Source: Rosa chinensis
Taxonomy: Eukaryota > Streptophyta > Magnoliopsida > Rosales > Rosaceae
Assembly: GCF_002994745.2 (NCBI RefSeq)
Contig: NC_037089.1
Span: forward strand, 81,430,347-81,494,346
Length of the DNA: 64,000 nt
Direction of reading: 5' to 3'
A model generated the notes under the pieces. It was not told the origin of the DNA and did not search any database. It saw only the letters and a program-made list of their open reading frames with translations. This document shows positions 10,787 through 22,071 of the stretch, in pieces. Position numbers and translations under genes: made by a program. How positions within the stretch are numbered: the stretch's first letter is position 1; every line of letters begins with the position of its first letter.

Positions 10787-13700
10787 TCAAGTTGGTGCAT
10801 AGATATCTATCATGCCCAACTTGTCAACTGAGCTGTCAAATACCTTCCTGGACACTCCTTTAGTAAGAACATCAGCTAATTGCTCCTCTGAGTTTACAAA
10901 TGGAAAGCGAATAACCTTTCTGTCAAGATTTTCTTTAATAAAATGACGGTCAACCTCCACATGCTTTGTTCTATCATGCTGAACTGGATTATGTGCAATC
11001 TCAATGGCAGCTGTATTATCACAATGCAAATCCATAGGCTTTTTAAGCTTGTATCCCAGGTCTTTCAAGACATTACGAATCCACAACATTTCACAGACTC
11101 CGTGTGCCATACCTCGGAACTCAGCTTCTGCACTTGATCTGGCAACAACTTTCTGCTTTTTGCTACGCCAAGTGACAAGGTTCCCTCCAACAAAAGTGAA
11201 GTATCCAGATGTAGAACGTCTGTCAGTTTTATCACCAGCCCAATCTGCATCTGTGTACCCAACAACTTCCAATTCATCTTTTTTCTGAAACAGTAACCCT
11301 TTACCTAGCGCCCTCTTCAAGTACCTCAAAATACGAAAGACTGCATCCATATGCTCTTCACTAGGACAATGCATAAATTGACTAACAACACTCACATCAT
11401 AAGCAATATCAGGTCTAGTATGTGAAAGATAAATCAACCTTCCTACAAGACGTTGATACCTCCCTTTATCAGTTGGCACTTGATCAGGATAGATAGCAAG
11501 TCCGTGATTCATCTCAATGGGTGTCTCGATGGGTCGGCAGTCCAGCATCCCCGTTTCAGCAAGTAAATCAAGAACATATTTCCTCTGTGAAAGTGAAATC
11601 CCCTTCTTAGACCTTGCAACTTCAATACCCAAAAAATACTTTAGTTGTCCCAGATCCTTCATTTCAAACTCCTTTGACAAATACTTTTGCAATTCATTTA
11701 TCTCATTCGGATCATCTCCTGTAACAATCATGTCATCAACATACACAATAAGTGCTGTAATCTTACCATTCTTGCGCTTAATGAACAAGGTATGGTCAGA
11801 ATTGCTCTGTCTATATCCAAAGGCTTTCATGGACTTTGAAAATCTTCCAAACCAAGCTCTTGGAGACTGCTTTAGGCCATACAAAGACTTCTTCAATTTA
11901 CACACCTTTCCAACATCACTTGGGTAATTTTTAACACCTGGGGGCATATCCATGTACACTTCTTCCTCCAAATTCCCATTAAGAAACGCATTCTTCACAT
12001 CAAACTGGTGCAAGGGCCAATCTTTGTTTGCTGCAAGTGAGATTAGAATCCGGACAGTATTGATCTTTGCCACAGGTGCAAAAGTCTCCTCATAATCAAT
12101 CCCATAGCGTTGTGTATATCCTTTGGCAACCAACCTCGCCTTATATCTATTAATAGTTCCATCTGCATTAAGCTTCACAGTAAATACCCAACGACATCCT
12201 ACAGTCTTCTTTCCAACCGGCATAGGTACTAGCACCCATGTTGCATTCTTTTGAAGAGCTTCCAATTCTTCATTCATCGCCTTCGTCCATTTTGGATCCG
12301 CCAATGCATCCTGCACGTTACTAGGAATAGATACAGTAGATAATTGATCAACAACAAGTGCATGTGACCCAGAAATCCTATGGTTAGACATAAAATTAGC
12401 TATAGGGTATTTAGCTTTGGCTTTGATATCTGGTTCATATTGTTTCTTAGGAATTCCCTTGGTAACCCTTTGTGATTTCCTAGGTTCGACACTTTCTAAC
12501 CCAGAAGAATCATTACAATTTAGGGGTACCTGAGGTGGATCATTCTGACCGGGATCTTCAGTTGGTGATGCAGAAGGGGAAATATCTTGTGTGTGAGCTT
12601 CATATATGTCTTGATTTTGATTCAAACTATCCAAAAAAGTTGTCTCTTCTGTCTCTGAATTCACAACACTCTGTTCGGCAGTCACGTCATTCTGTTCGGC
12701 AGTCACGTCATTCTGTTCGGCAGTTGCATTCTGTTCGGCAGTCACGTCATTCTGTTCGGCAGTTACGTCATTCTGTTCGGCAGTCACGTTTTCTGTTTCG
12801 GAATTTCTACCTTCAAATCTATCTTCCAAATTTTCCAAGTCTTCAAAGACATCAAAATCAATAATAGAACGAGAACGAGGATTCCCTTCACAACCTCTCT
12901 CCCCCTGAAGGGAAGACTGAGAAGCTCCCCATGAGTAGTAAGGCTCGGATTCACGAAAAGCAACATCAAGAGAGACATGTATAGTGCCAGTAAGAGGATC
13001 ATAACATCGATAACCCTTCTGGAAGTCAGCATAACCAACAAAGATACACTTACGGGCACGGGGATCAAGCTTGCTGCGTTGAGGCTTGGGAATATGAACA
13101 TAGGCTGTGCACCCAAACACCCGGGGCTCCAAATTAGGCATAGAAGGGATGGTCAAAAGTGTATGAAGCTTCTAATGAGGATTCTGAAACTCAATCACCC
13201 GTGAAGGAGTACGGTTGATAAGATATGCTGCTGATTTTACTGCTTCTCCCCAATAGGATCGAGGTACATTCATACCAAACAAGGAAGCACGAACAACTTC
13301 CATCAACTGCCTGTTCTTCCATTCTGCTAAACCATTCTGTTGAGGAGTATAAGAATTGGAGGTTTGATGACGAATTCCATGTGACCGGCAAAACTCAATC
13401 ATTGGGCCATTCACAAACTCTCCACCATTGTCAGACTGAAACACTCTGATGGATTGTTGATACTGAGTTGCCACCATTTTGTGAAATTCGGTAAACATTC
13501 CAAATACATCACTCTTATTCTTCAGTATTGACACCCATGTCATGCGAGTACAATCATCAATAAACGTTACAAAATACCGAGCTCCAGAAAGAGAAGGAAT
13601 TTTCGCAGGACCCCAGACATCGGAGTGAATCTTCATAAAAGAAACAAGACTTTTATTAAGACTTGGTGAATATGAAATACGGTGACTCTTGGCCAGTTCA

Positions 13701-14524
13701 CAGATGTCACAGTGGAAATCCAAATCACTAACAACTGAAAACAATTGAGGTTGCAGCTTCTTAAGATAACGAAATGATAGATGACCTAAACGGCGATGCC
13801 ATAACCATACAGCTTCCTTCGCATTCTCTACCCCGTTGATATGATTAGCCTGTCCCAAAAGATGCTTCTGTTTCTTTCCAGTCTCTGTCAGATCCAGATA
13901 GTATAATTTCCCCCTTCTAACACCATAACCAAGAATCCGTCGAGTCAGAATGTCTTGAAACACACAGAAAGACGGATAGAAGGTCACAATACATGCAAGA
14001 GCTAAAATAACTTGACCAACAGACAGGAGATTATAAGCTAGTGATGGAACAACTAAGACAGATTCAAGACTTAAGGTATCAGATAAAGCAATAGAACCTT
14101 CTCCGGTGACCTGAGTTGGAGTACCATCAGCAGTAGAGACAATGTCTTGAGGGGAACGTCTAAAGTTTTTCACAAGACTTGGGTCATTGGTCATATGATC
14201 AGATGCACCTGTATCAATTATCCATGTATTATTCAAAGTAGTCTTACCCTTCATACCTGACTGCGCTACATTAGCGGAGGCATTGTCGAGATGCTCTTCC
14301 TCTGTAGTAGCAATAGCGGCCTTGCCCAGATTCTTTCGCGGTTTCTTGGTGAAGTCCCACCAATCAGGGTAACCAATCACTTCATAGCACCGCTCCTTGC
14401 TATGACCTAATTCCCCACAGATAATGCACCTTTTGTTTGCATATGGATTTAGTTTACCTAGAGAACGGTGTGGAGAAGGACCTGAGAAGCCTGGAGGAGG
14501 ACCTGGTCGGCGTTGAACGGCCAT
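10787..14524 (-). pseudogene. Ty1/copia polyprotein (Zn knuckle-PR-IN-RT-RNaseH), gag-truncated, one amber stop
   Basis: One long minus-strand frame starts at ATG 14524. Domains in order: CCHC knuckle (CIICGELGHSKERC), protease with WIIDTGASDH, GAG-pre-integrase (LWHRRLGHLS), integrase with the D, D, E residues in FIDDCTR, FQSDNGGEF and LAEWKNR, reverse transcriptase with YVDD near 11732-11743, and RNase H (YTDADWAG and SSAEAEF). A single TAG at 13172-13174, in frame, lies between integrase and the linker; the frame stays open to 10787. The N-terminal gag domain normally ahead of the knuckle is absent. The linker carries an imperfect array of the heptapeptide NDVTAEQ (about six copies, 12660-12790). 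It cannot make a full polyprotein without stop readthrough. Confidence 0.93.
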
Positions 14525-14712
14525 TGAGGGATTTGGGGTTTGTTTATTTTTTTCAGGTTTGGTTTTTTTAGGGTTTCAAAAAATTCAGGGATGGCTTGAT
14601 TTTAATGGTGGTGGTACGCAGCGGTTTGTGGTGTGCTTTGGGATTCAGGATTCAGGATTTAGGATTCAAAGGATGCAGGCAAGTTCAAAGGATTGAACCT
14701 GCTTTGATACCA

Positions 14713-14891
14713 AGTAGAAAAGAATACTTCAATTCAGGGTTAATTCAATAATTCTATTCATCCCACAATGAGGGTATATATACAAGTACAAAGGAGTAGT
14801 CTAACTCTAATAGGAAACAATCTTTCCATAATTACAGGATATCCTAATTAAATAAAATCCTAATTACATACAGATTTACAGCGATTCTACA
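14713..14891 (-). repeat. Copia 5' LTR
   Basis: 179 bp, at the 5' end of the minus-strand element, directly followed (leftward) by the tRNA-Met primer site at 14698-14712. Confidence 0.93.
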
Positions 14892-16055
14892 CAAGCCTTG
14901 GCAATGCTCGGCTTAGTTCGCACCAAGCCTTGGCAATGCTCGGCTTAGTTCACAACAAGCCTATTCAAAGCCACTAACTTGTAGCCTCAAGATGGGTATA
15001 CACAAATGAGTCGATGGATTTAATGTTTGAGAGTGGATTTGAACTTAACAAAAAGTAATAAAATGTAAAGCGATTAATAAAAATGCAAGGAAATTAAACT
15101 AGAAAAGTGTGAACAATATAATGGGAATGTCGGGTACTAGGGAGGTTCCTTCACCCAAATCTCATGTGTCAGAAGCTAATCTAATGTAGATGCAAATTTC
15201 CTACTTGGCGGTAGTCGTATCCAAGTCGGTTCAAGGTTCAAGGACCGAAATTCCCTTTCATGGTATTCCTACTCCGGTTCAAGGGTTGTAGGAACTCACT
15301 TGGCATGAATTAGAGCCGGTTCAAGGGTCTCTAATTCACATCAAGAGGCCTAAAGATCGAGGAATTAGACTACTAAGCGACCCGCCCGCGCATTCACGCA
15401 ACGGGTGTAAATCACCATGCTTATAACCCCTCGAATACGAAATTGAAGGTTTCTAGCTTAGGAATTAAAGGAGGTCAAGCCTCTAACTCCATCCTAGACA
15501 TGCTCAAAATACACACCCTAGAGTTAACTAGGCTCCTAGACATGCATTTTAACCCAACAAAAATTGATATAAGCATCCAACAAATTAAATTGCATCATGA
15601 CATTAAAATAGGCATCCTTTACATAAAATTTGGACTATGGCACACAACCCTAGCCCCCAACAACAAATCTACTCACTGCCCATCATTAAACAAACATCAA
15701 TATACAAAATTTAAAGAGGAACAAAGTGAAGAGAAGTAGGAGTAACAAGAATAAGCCACAAATTGCTATAAAACAATTATGGCTAGCCTTGATTTATGGC
15801 TTCCCACTTTTACCCAAATTTAATGGAGATGAATTTCTTGATGCTTGGGCTCCCCCTTTGAAATTTGTGGAATTGATGAGAAGATTGAATCTTAGTGAGG
15901 TAGATTTTGGTGAGGAGATCTTGGTGAGGAGGAAAGAAAATCTTGGTGAGGTGAAAAGAAAATCTTGGTGAGGTAAGAAGAAAATCTTGGTGAGGTGGGA
16001 TGAAAAAGATGAGAAGGAAGAAATTGTGAGAAAGAGAGAGTTGGAGGTGGGTTGG
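14892..16055 (-). other. Interior of the Athila/Tat-like LTR
   Basis: LTR sequence between the copia and chromodomain-gypsy insertions. It opens with a near-perfect tandem repeat of about 34 bp (CAAGCCTTGGCAATGCTCGG, starts near 14892 and 14926). Further on, AAATCTTGGTGAGGTGAGAAG-like units repeat about five times (15890-16000). Confidence 0.6.
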
Positions 16056-16292
16056 TGTTAGGAATAGCCCAGCTAATTCCCCCTTAATCTCTTTTGTATT
16101 GGCCCAATAGGCCCAAGTGCTGCTTACCTGGAAGTATGCAATGGTGGTCCTGTACCATTGCTGTCTTCTTCCTCTTTTGTCTGGATGCGAGATCATCTTT
16201 ATGTGTAGGCAAACTAGCCAAGACCGATTATGAATTATGATGATTGAACTTTAATTCCTATTTTTCCTTTCTCCTTAATCTTGGTCCCAACA
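16056..16292 (+). repeat. Chromovirus 5' LTR
   Basis: 237 bp, TGTTAGGAA to CCCAACA, followed after two bases by the tRNA-Met primer site. Confidence 0.93.
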
Positions 16293-16309
16293 TCTGGTAT
16301 CAGAGCCGG

Positions 16310-19300
16310 ATGGCTCCGGCTAGAAACCTGCAAGCTTCAAATCCCTCCACCACCCCAACCACCTCCGCTTTTGTCCCACCTTTATCCAACACACCACAAA
16401 CCCGCCTACTTGGTTCCTCATCCTATCAACCCGATGAGCTACAACCCGACCATGTGGAAGAACTCCACCATTCCTTTGAACTGCTACAAGCAGAGTTCCA
16501 CCATTCGATGGACGCCATCAACCAAAAGCAAGATTCTTTCCAAAACCACATCTGAGCTCAGATGGCAGCCTTACAGAGCACAATTGTGCAGGCCATTACT
16601 CAGCGTCAACCACCACTGTCACAAAGTCAAGCCAGTCTCCCTACTATTACTTTTGGAACCATCTCTGTACCTGCATCACCATGGCCCAACCTCATATTAC
16701 CCATCCCACCCACCCCTTCCACGTCTCAACTCACCACACCCCAGATTCCTTCTCCTCACACACCTCCACCACCGTACTCCGCCACTCCTCCACACTACTC
16801 CACCATCACCTCAACCACCCACCCGCCATCTTTTCACAACCTTCATACGGCCTCTCCTGATCTCTCACTTCCCGAATTTCACATCCCTCACTTTGTCACC
16901 ACTACTTTCCACAGACAACACCTCAACCCCCACCAACACCAAGATTCTTACCATTTCCGACCACCCAAGATCGATTTACCCAGGTTTCTCGGCGATGATG
17001 CCTTAGGCTGGTTTACCATGGCGGAACGATACCTCCGCAACCAGCACATTCCCTTCTCTGAGCACATTTCCACCGTCGCCTCCCACTTCGGTCCGGATGC
17101 GTGCATGTGGATGAACGCTTTCGAAACGCGTCACCCCCGTGCCACTTGGAATCAGTTTGCCTTAGCCTTCTTGGAGCATTACAGCGCTGGCAGCGATACA
17201 GACATTCAAACCGCCCTCTCCCAATTGCGGCACACTACCTCAGTTGATGAGTTCATCATCGCTTTCACCAAGCTCTCTTCCCGGTCTCCAAATTGGTCGG
17301 ATTCCCAGCTGCTCCCCATTTTCCTCGGTGGTCTGAAACCGGAAATACAACATGACGTCATCGCGTTAGAACCCCGCTCTCTGGCCTCAGCTCAGCGTCT
17401 GGCACCCCGTTTCGAGCTTAAGCTTGCTGACATCAGAGGCTCACGTCACCATCGTCCTTCCCTCTGGCATTATACACCCAGATCCCATGGTCAAACCCAC
17501 TCTTCCCCAAATTTGCTTCCAGCACCCAACCCCAGCCAGCTCACATCCAACACCCAACTGATTCCCTATGCTTGCACCTCATCCCATAGACAAAATACAA
17601 CGGTCCCTTTTCGTCACTTAGCACCTAATGAACAGAGGGACAGGAGAGCGAAAGGTCTCTGTTTCAACTGTGACGAAACGTGGTCCAAAACCCATGTGTG
17701 CAAAAAGCCCATTCTGACAATCCTGGAAGCCCCGGGTCCACTAGAAGACCTACAGATCGAAGAGGCTCCCGCTGAGGACCACAGCTCCGATTCTGACATA
17801 CCTCTGCCCATCCATGCCATCACCAATACCTCGGTGAGTGAACTGATGAAGTTTCATGGGACCATCAACGGCAGCCCGATCGAGATGTTCGTCGATTGTG
17901 GTTCGGCCATGAATTTTTTGAATCCCACGGTGGCCAAACGTCTGGGTCTACACATAGAGGCAGCGCCACTACTACGATTCACCGCCGCCACCGGTGCATC
18001 GCTCTCTACCTCGACCCAAGCTCTTGATGTTCCGGTAACAATTCAAGGCTATGAATTTCAATCTTCCTTTCTTCTCTTAGTCGTTCCAGGCTGCGACTTG
18101 CTTCTGGGAGCTCCATGGCTCGATTCTCTCGGATTTATTGGCAGGCACTTCTCCGAAAAGCTCATGATTTTTACGGCCAAGGGTCGCTGCCAGGTTCTTC
18201 AAGGTATCACGAAACGACCCAGAACGGTGGACTACGGCTCACTCATGGCTTTAATGACACAAGAGCATTTATACCCTAATTCTTCCAATTTGGGCCCGCG
18301 TGTTCCCCAGGCCAAGACCCACAGCCCAAAAGTGCAACAACTGCTCACAAGTTATGGAGATTTATTTCTCTCACCTACAAGCCTTCCTCCAATCCGGCCT
18401 ATCGATCATCGCATCCCTCTACGGCCCAACACAGGCCCTGTCAATGTTCGGCCGTATCGATACCCACATTCACAAAAAGAGGAATTGGAGAAACAAGTTA
18501 AGGAGATGCTTGATAATGGCCTCATTCGCCCGAGTCGCAGCCCGTTCTCCTCACCGGTCCTTTTGGTAAGGAAGAAAGAAGGAAGTTGGAGTTTTTGCGT
18601 GGATTACCGAGATCTCAATGCCATCACCATCAAAGATCGCTTTCCTATTCCGGTCGTTGATGAGCTCCTTGATGAACTCCATGGTGCCAAATTTTTCTCC
18701 AAGTTGGACTTACTGGCGGGGTACCACCAAATCGGTAGGAATGAGGAGGACATTTCCAAAACTGCCTTTCGTACTCATGATGGTCACTATGAATTCATGG
18801 TAATGCCCTTTGGGCTTTCTAATGCTCCTTCTACATTTCAAGCTTTGATGAATCATGTGTTTAAGCCATTTTTACGTAAATTTGTACTAGTTTTTTTCGA
18901 TGATATTCTAGTCTATAGTACGGATCTTGATTCTCATATGATTCATTTAGAGGAAGTGTTCAAAATATTACAACAAGAGCAACTGAAGGTGAAATTGGTG
19001 AAATGCTCCTTTGCCCAAGACTCTGTGCACTATTTGGGCCATGTCATTTCTAGTGAGGGAGTTTCTGTGGACCCAGACAAAGTGCAATGCCTCAAGGACT
19101 GGCCCAAACCGCAAACACCCAAAGGCCTCCGTGGCTTTCTCGGCCTTGCTGGGTACTACAGACGTTTTGTCCATCATTTTGGGCTCATAGCCCAACCCCT
19201 CACCTCGATGCTCAAGACCGACAGCTTTTGTTGGACACTGGCCGCAGAGGACGCCTTCCTCCGCCTCAAGCTCGCGGTCACTACAGCCCCCGTCCTGGCC

Positions 19301-21103
19301 ATGCCCGATTTCACTAAACCATTCATAGTGGAAACGGATGCCAGCAGCATTGGAATTGGCGCAGTCCTGTCACAAGACAAACACCCCGTTGCTTATCTCA
19401 GTAAAGCCCTTTCACCACGAAATCAGGCTCTCTCTGTTTATGACAAAGAGATGCTCGCTATACTACATGCAATGGGTAAATTGAGACCTTACCTCCTTGG
19501 CAGCCAATTTACCATCTTGACGGACCACCAGACTCTGAAACACTTGCTTGACCAACGTATTTCCACTCCGTCACAGCACAAGTGGATTTCCAAGCTGTTG
19601 GGTTATGACTACCGGATCGAGTACCGAGCCGGCCACTTGAACACCGTTCCGGATGCCTTGTCCCGTCAACCGGAACTTTGTGCACTGCAAGCAGTTTCTG
19701 CCCCGGTCTTCGACTGCCTCACCCACATCCAACAAGCCTGTTCTAAAGACCCAGAAGCTCAGGCCATCTTCACTGCAGTCAAACAAAGTCACAACACAAA
19801 TAAAGGGTTCTCATTGGTGAACGACAAATTATACTACAAAGGCAAACTGTTCGTACCTCAGACAACGGAATGGAGGGCCAAGATCCTACACGAATTTCAT
19901 TCGTCCCTTGAAGCTGGCCATTCCGGGTACCTCCGCACACTTGTCCGCCTTACCCGCAACTTTGCGTGGTCCGGAGTCCGCCGCGATGTCAAAGCTTTTA
20001 TAGCCGCTTGTGATCAATGCCAGCGACAAAACTACGAGGCTATCAACCCCCCGGGCCTCCTCCAACCTTTGCAGGTTCCGGATGAAGTCTTCTGTGACAT
20101 TTCCATGGATTTTGTGGACGGACTTCCACCATCTCAAGGTATGAATGCCATCCTTGTCGTGGTCGATCGCCTCTCCAAATATGGGCATTTCATTCCCATT
20201 ACCCATCCCTACACAGCAAGCCAAATTGCCGCAACATTCCTCAAAGAAGTGTTTCGATTACATGGCATGCCCAAATCCATTGTTTCCGACCGGGACCAAA
20301 TCTTCCTCAGTCGCTTTTGGGAGGCCTTCTTCAAGCTTCAAGGTACACAACTCTGCAAAAGTTCCGCCTACCATCCCCAATCGGATGGCCAAACCGAGGT
20401 CGTGAATCGATCTCTCGAACACTATCTCCGGTGCTTCATTGCTGATAAACTATCCTCTTGGCACAACTTGATCCACTGGGCGGAGTGGTGGTACAACACA
20501 TCGTACCACTCCACCATTCAAATGACACCATTCCAGGCCTTATACGGTGTTCCTCCACCATCTGTCAATCGCTACCTGCCCGGTACCACAGCGGTGCATG
20601 CCGTGGACACGGCACTGCGTAATCGCGATGATCTCCTCAAATCGCTCCGCCATCACATGCACTTGGCTCAGAACCGCATGAAGCAGCAGGCTGACAAACA
20701 CCGTACGGAGAGGGAGTTCTTGATCGGCGACTGGGTCTTCCTCAAATTACATCCATATCGCCAACGCTCACTCATCAAGCGGTCTTCCCACAAACTAGCT
20801 CCCCGCTTCTATGGACCCTTCAAAGTGCTTGATCGGATCAGCAAGGTAGCTTACAAGCTCGATCTGCCGGCCTCTTCGAAAATCCACCCAGTTTTTCACG
20901 TGTCTCTGCTCAAACGCTGCATCGGTGACTCCTCACCCCGCTCACAGACCTTGCCTCAATTCGATGCCAAAGGCGAGATTATCTGGACACCGGAGAAGGT
21001 GTTGGACATGGCCGTGGTGCAGAAAAAGGGGCGATCTGTGACACAGTGGCTCGTGCAATGGTCGGGTATACCCAAGGATGACGCGACTTGGGAAGAGGCT
21101 TAA
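16310..21103 (+). pseudogene. Ty3/gypsy gag-pol polyprotein with chromodomain, one early stop
   Basis: The probable start is ATG 16310 (MAPARNLQ). A TGA in frame at 16553-16555 cuts it, and the frame then runs open from 16556 to TAA 21101-21103. Domains: Pro-rich head, gag (WFTMAERYLRNQ; WNQFALAFLEHY), a CX2C zinc-knuckle-like motif (CFNCDETWSKTHVC), protease (MFVDCGSAMNF, with DCG where DSG/DTG is usual), RT (VDYRDLNAIT; active site FFDD near 18896-18907), RNase H (VETDASSIGIGAVL), integrase zinc finger and core (HSGYLRT, CDQCQRQ, MDFVDGLPP, SDRDQIF, DGQTEVVNR) and chromodomain (QWLVQWSGIPKDDATWEEA). The 21101 stop removes the last 17 codons before the next TAA (21155-21157), clipping the chromodomain end. 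An ATG at 16562 could restart translation and would skip the first 84 codons. Confidence 0.92.
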
Positions 21104-21169
21104 GAGATCGTGGCACGTTTTCCTCACTTTGGCAGCCGAGGTCGGCCTGCTTTCTAAGGGGGTGGGACT

Positions 21170-21406
21170 TGTTAGGAATAGCCCAACTAATTCCCCCTTA
21201 ATCTCTTTTGTATTGGCCCAATAGGCCCAAGTGCTGCTTACCTGGAAGTATGCAATGGTAGTCCTGTACCATTGTTGTCTTCTTCCTCTTTTGTCTGGAT
21301 GCAAGATCATCTATATGTGTAGGCAAACTAGCCAAGACCGATTATGAATTATGATGATTGAACTTTAATTCCTATTTTTCCTTTCTCCTTAATCTTGGTC
21401 CCAACA
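21170..21406 (+). repeat. Chromovirus 3' LTR
   Basis: 237 bp, differing from the 5' LTR at about five positions by eye, preceded by a polypurine tract. Confidence 0.93.
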
Positions 21407-21411
21407 GTTGG

Positions 21412-22071
21412 TTTCGGTGGGAGAAGAAGAAGAAGAAATGGGATAATTGGGTCTGGACGTGAGAGAGGGAGGAGAGGAAAAATTGGGTTAATTGATATGT
21501 GTCGTCGTCTGGTGTGTGAGAGAAAAAAAGGAAAATTGGAATTAAATCAATTAATGGGTCCGGTGGTGTGTGTGGACGCAGAGGAAGAGTGAAGTGAATA
21601 GGTGCCACGTGGCACCACAAGAATTAAGGAGAGAAGGGAGAGGAGCAGCCGTGCATTGCATGTGCAATCATGCTTTGGCTGACGTCATGATGACGTCAGC
21701 ATGATGTCATATACACATATAAATATATATCTTCATTTTTTTTCTTTTCTTCTCTCCATTTTTTTTTCTTCCTTCTTCTTTTCCGTCTTCTTTCTTCTCT
21801 CATCGCCATGTACTTCCACACATACTCTTGGGGGCAATTGAATTCCGCACCCTTGATGGCATTGACCATGGTTGACCCACATTGACTATTTCGTCATTTT
21901 GTCGAAAACTCCAATTTGTTCCAATCTCGCACTATTTTCTCTCGTTTCCTCAATTTCGCTTATTTTCTACAAAATAAATAAAAATAGATTAATTACATAT
22001 TAATTGACATGAGTATCGACTTAATTCTAGTGCTTTAGATATAATTATACTCATATAAATGCGTATAATCA
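21412..22071 (-). repeat. 5' portion of the Athila/Tat-like LTR
   Basis: Continuation of the LTR whose other parts are at 10413-10600 and 14892-16055. On the minus strand it starts TGATTATACGCATT at 22071. The GA-rich stretch at 21412-21480 and the TGACGTCATGATGACGTCA cluster near 21680-21700, with two TGACGTCA sites, are the notable features. The latter are bZIP-type motifs and may belong to the LTR promoter. Confidence 0.6.

Larger units (their letters stand above)
10601..14891 (-). mobile_element. Complete Ty1/copia retrotransposon, LTRs read identical
   Basis: Two 179 bp LTRs (10601-10779 and 14713-14891), identical as I read them, flank one pol-type gene. The target duplication CAAGC is at 10596-10600 and 14892-14896. 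On the minus strand the LTR runs TGTAGAATC to TTTTCTACT. The primer site TGGTATCAAAGCAGG (14698-14712), complementary to initiator tRNA-Met, directly follows the 5' LTR. A purine tract TTGAGGGGGAG (near 10780-10790) precedes the 3' LTR. Identical LTRs mean very recent insertion. At 4.3 kb it is short because most of gag is missing, so movement probably relied on a related helper element. Confidence 0.95.
16056..21406 (+). mobile_element. Complete Ty3/gypsy chromovirus-type retrotransposon
   Basis: LTRs of 237 bp at 16056-16292 and 21170-21406 start TGTTAGGAATAG and end CCCAACA. The target duplication is GTTGG at 16051-16055 and 21407-21411. The primer site TGGTATCAGAGC (tRNA-Met) is at 16295-16306. 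A purine tract, AAGGGGGTGGGACT, ends at 21169. I count about five differences between the LTRs (about 2%), mostly transitions, so it is older than the copia element. A single gag-pol frame with a C-terminal chromodomain and the compact 5.35 kb size suggest a Reina-like chromovirus; the clade is an inference. Confidence 0.95.

Noticed and set aside
13172..13174. Programmed stop readthrough in the copia gene
   Set aside because: The stop lies between integrase and RT, not at the gag-pol junction where readthrough is used, and TAG stops occur in unrelated genes in the window; simple mutation is more likely.
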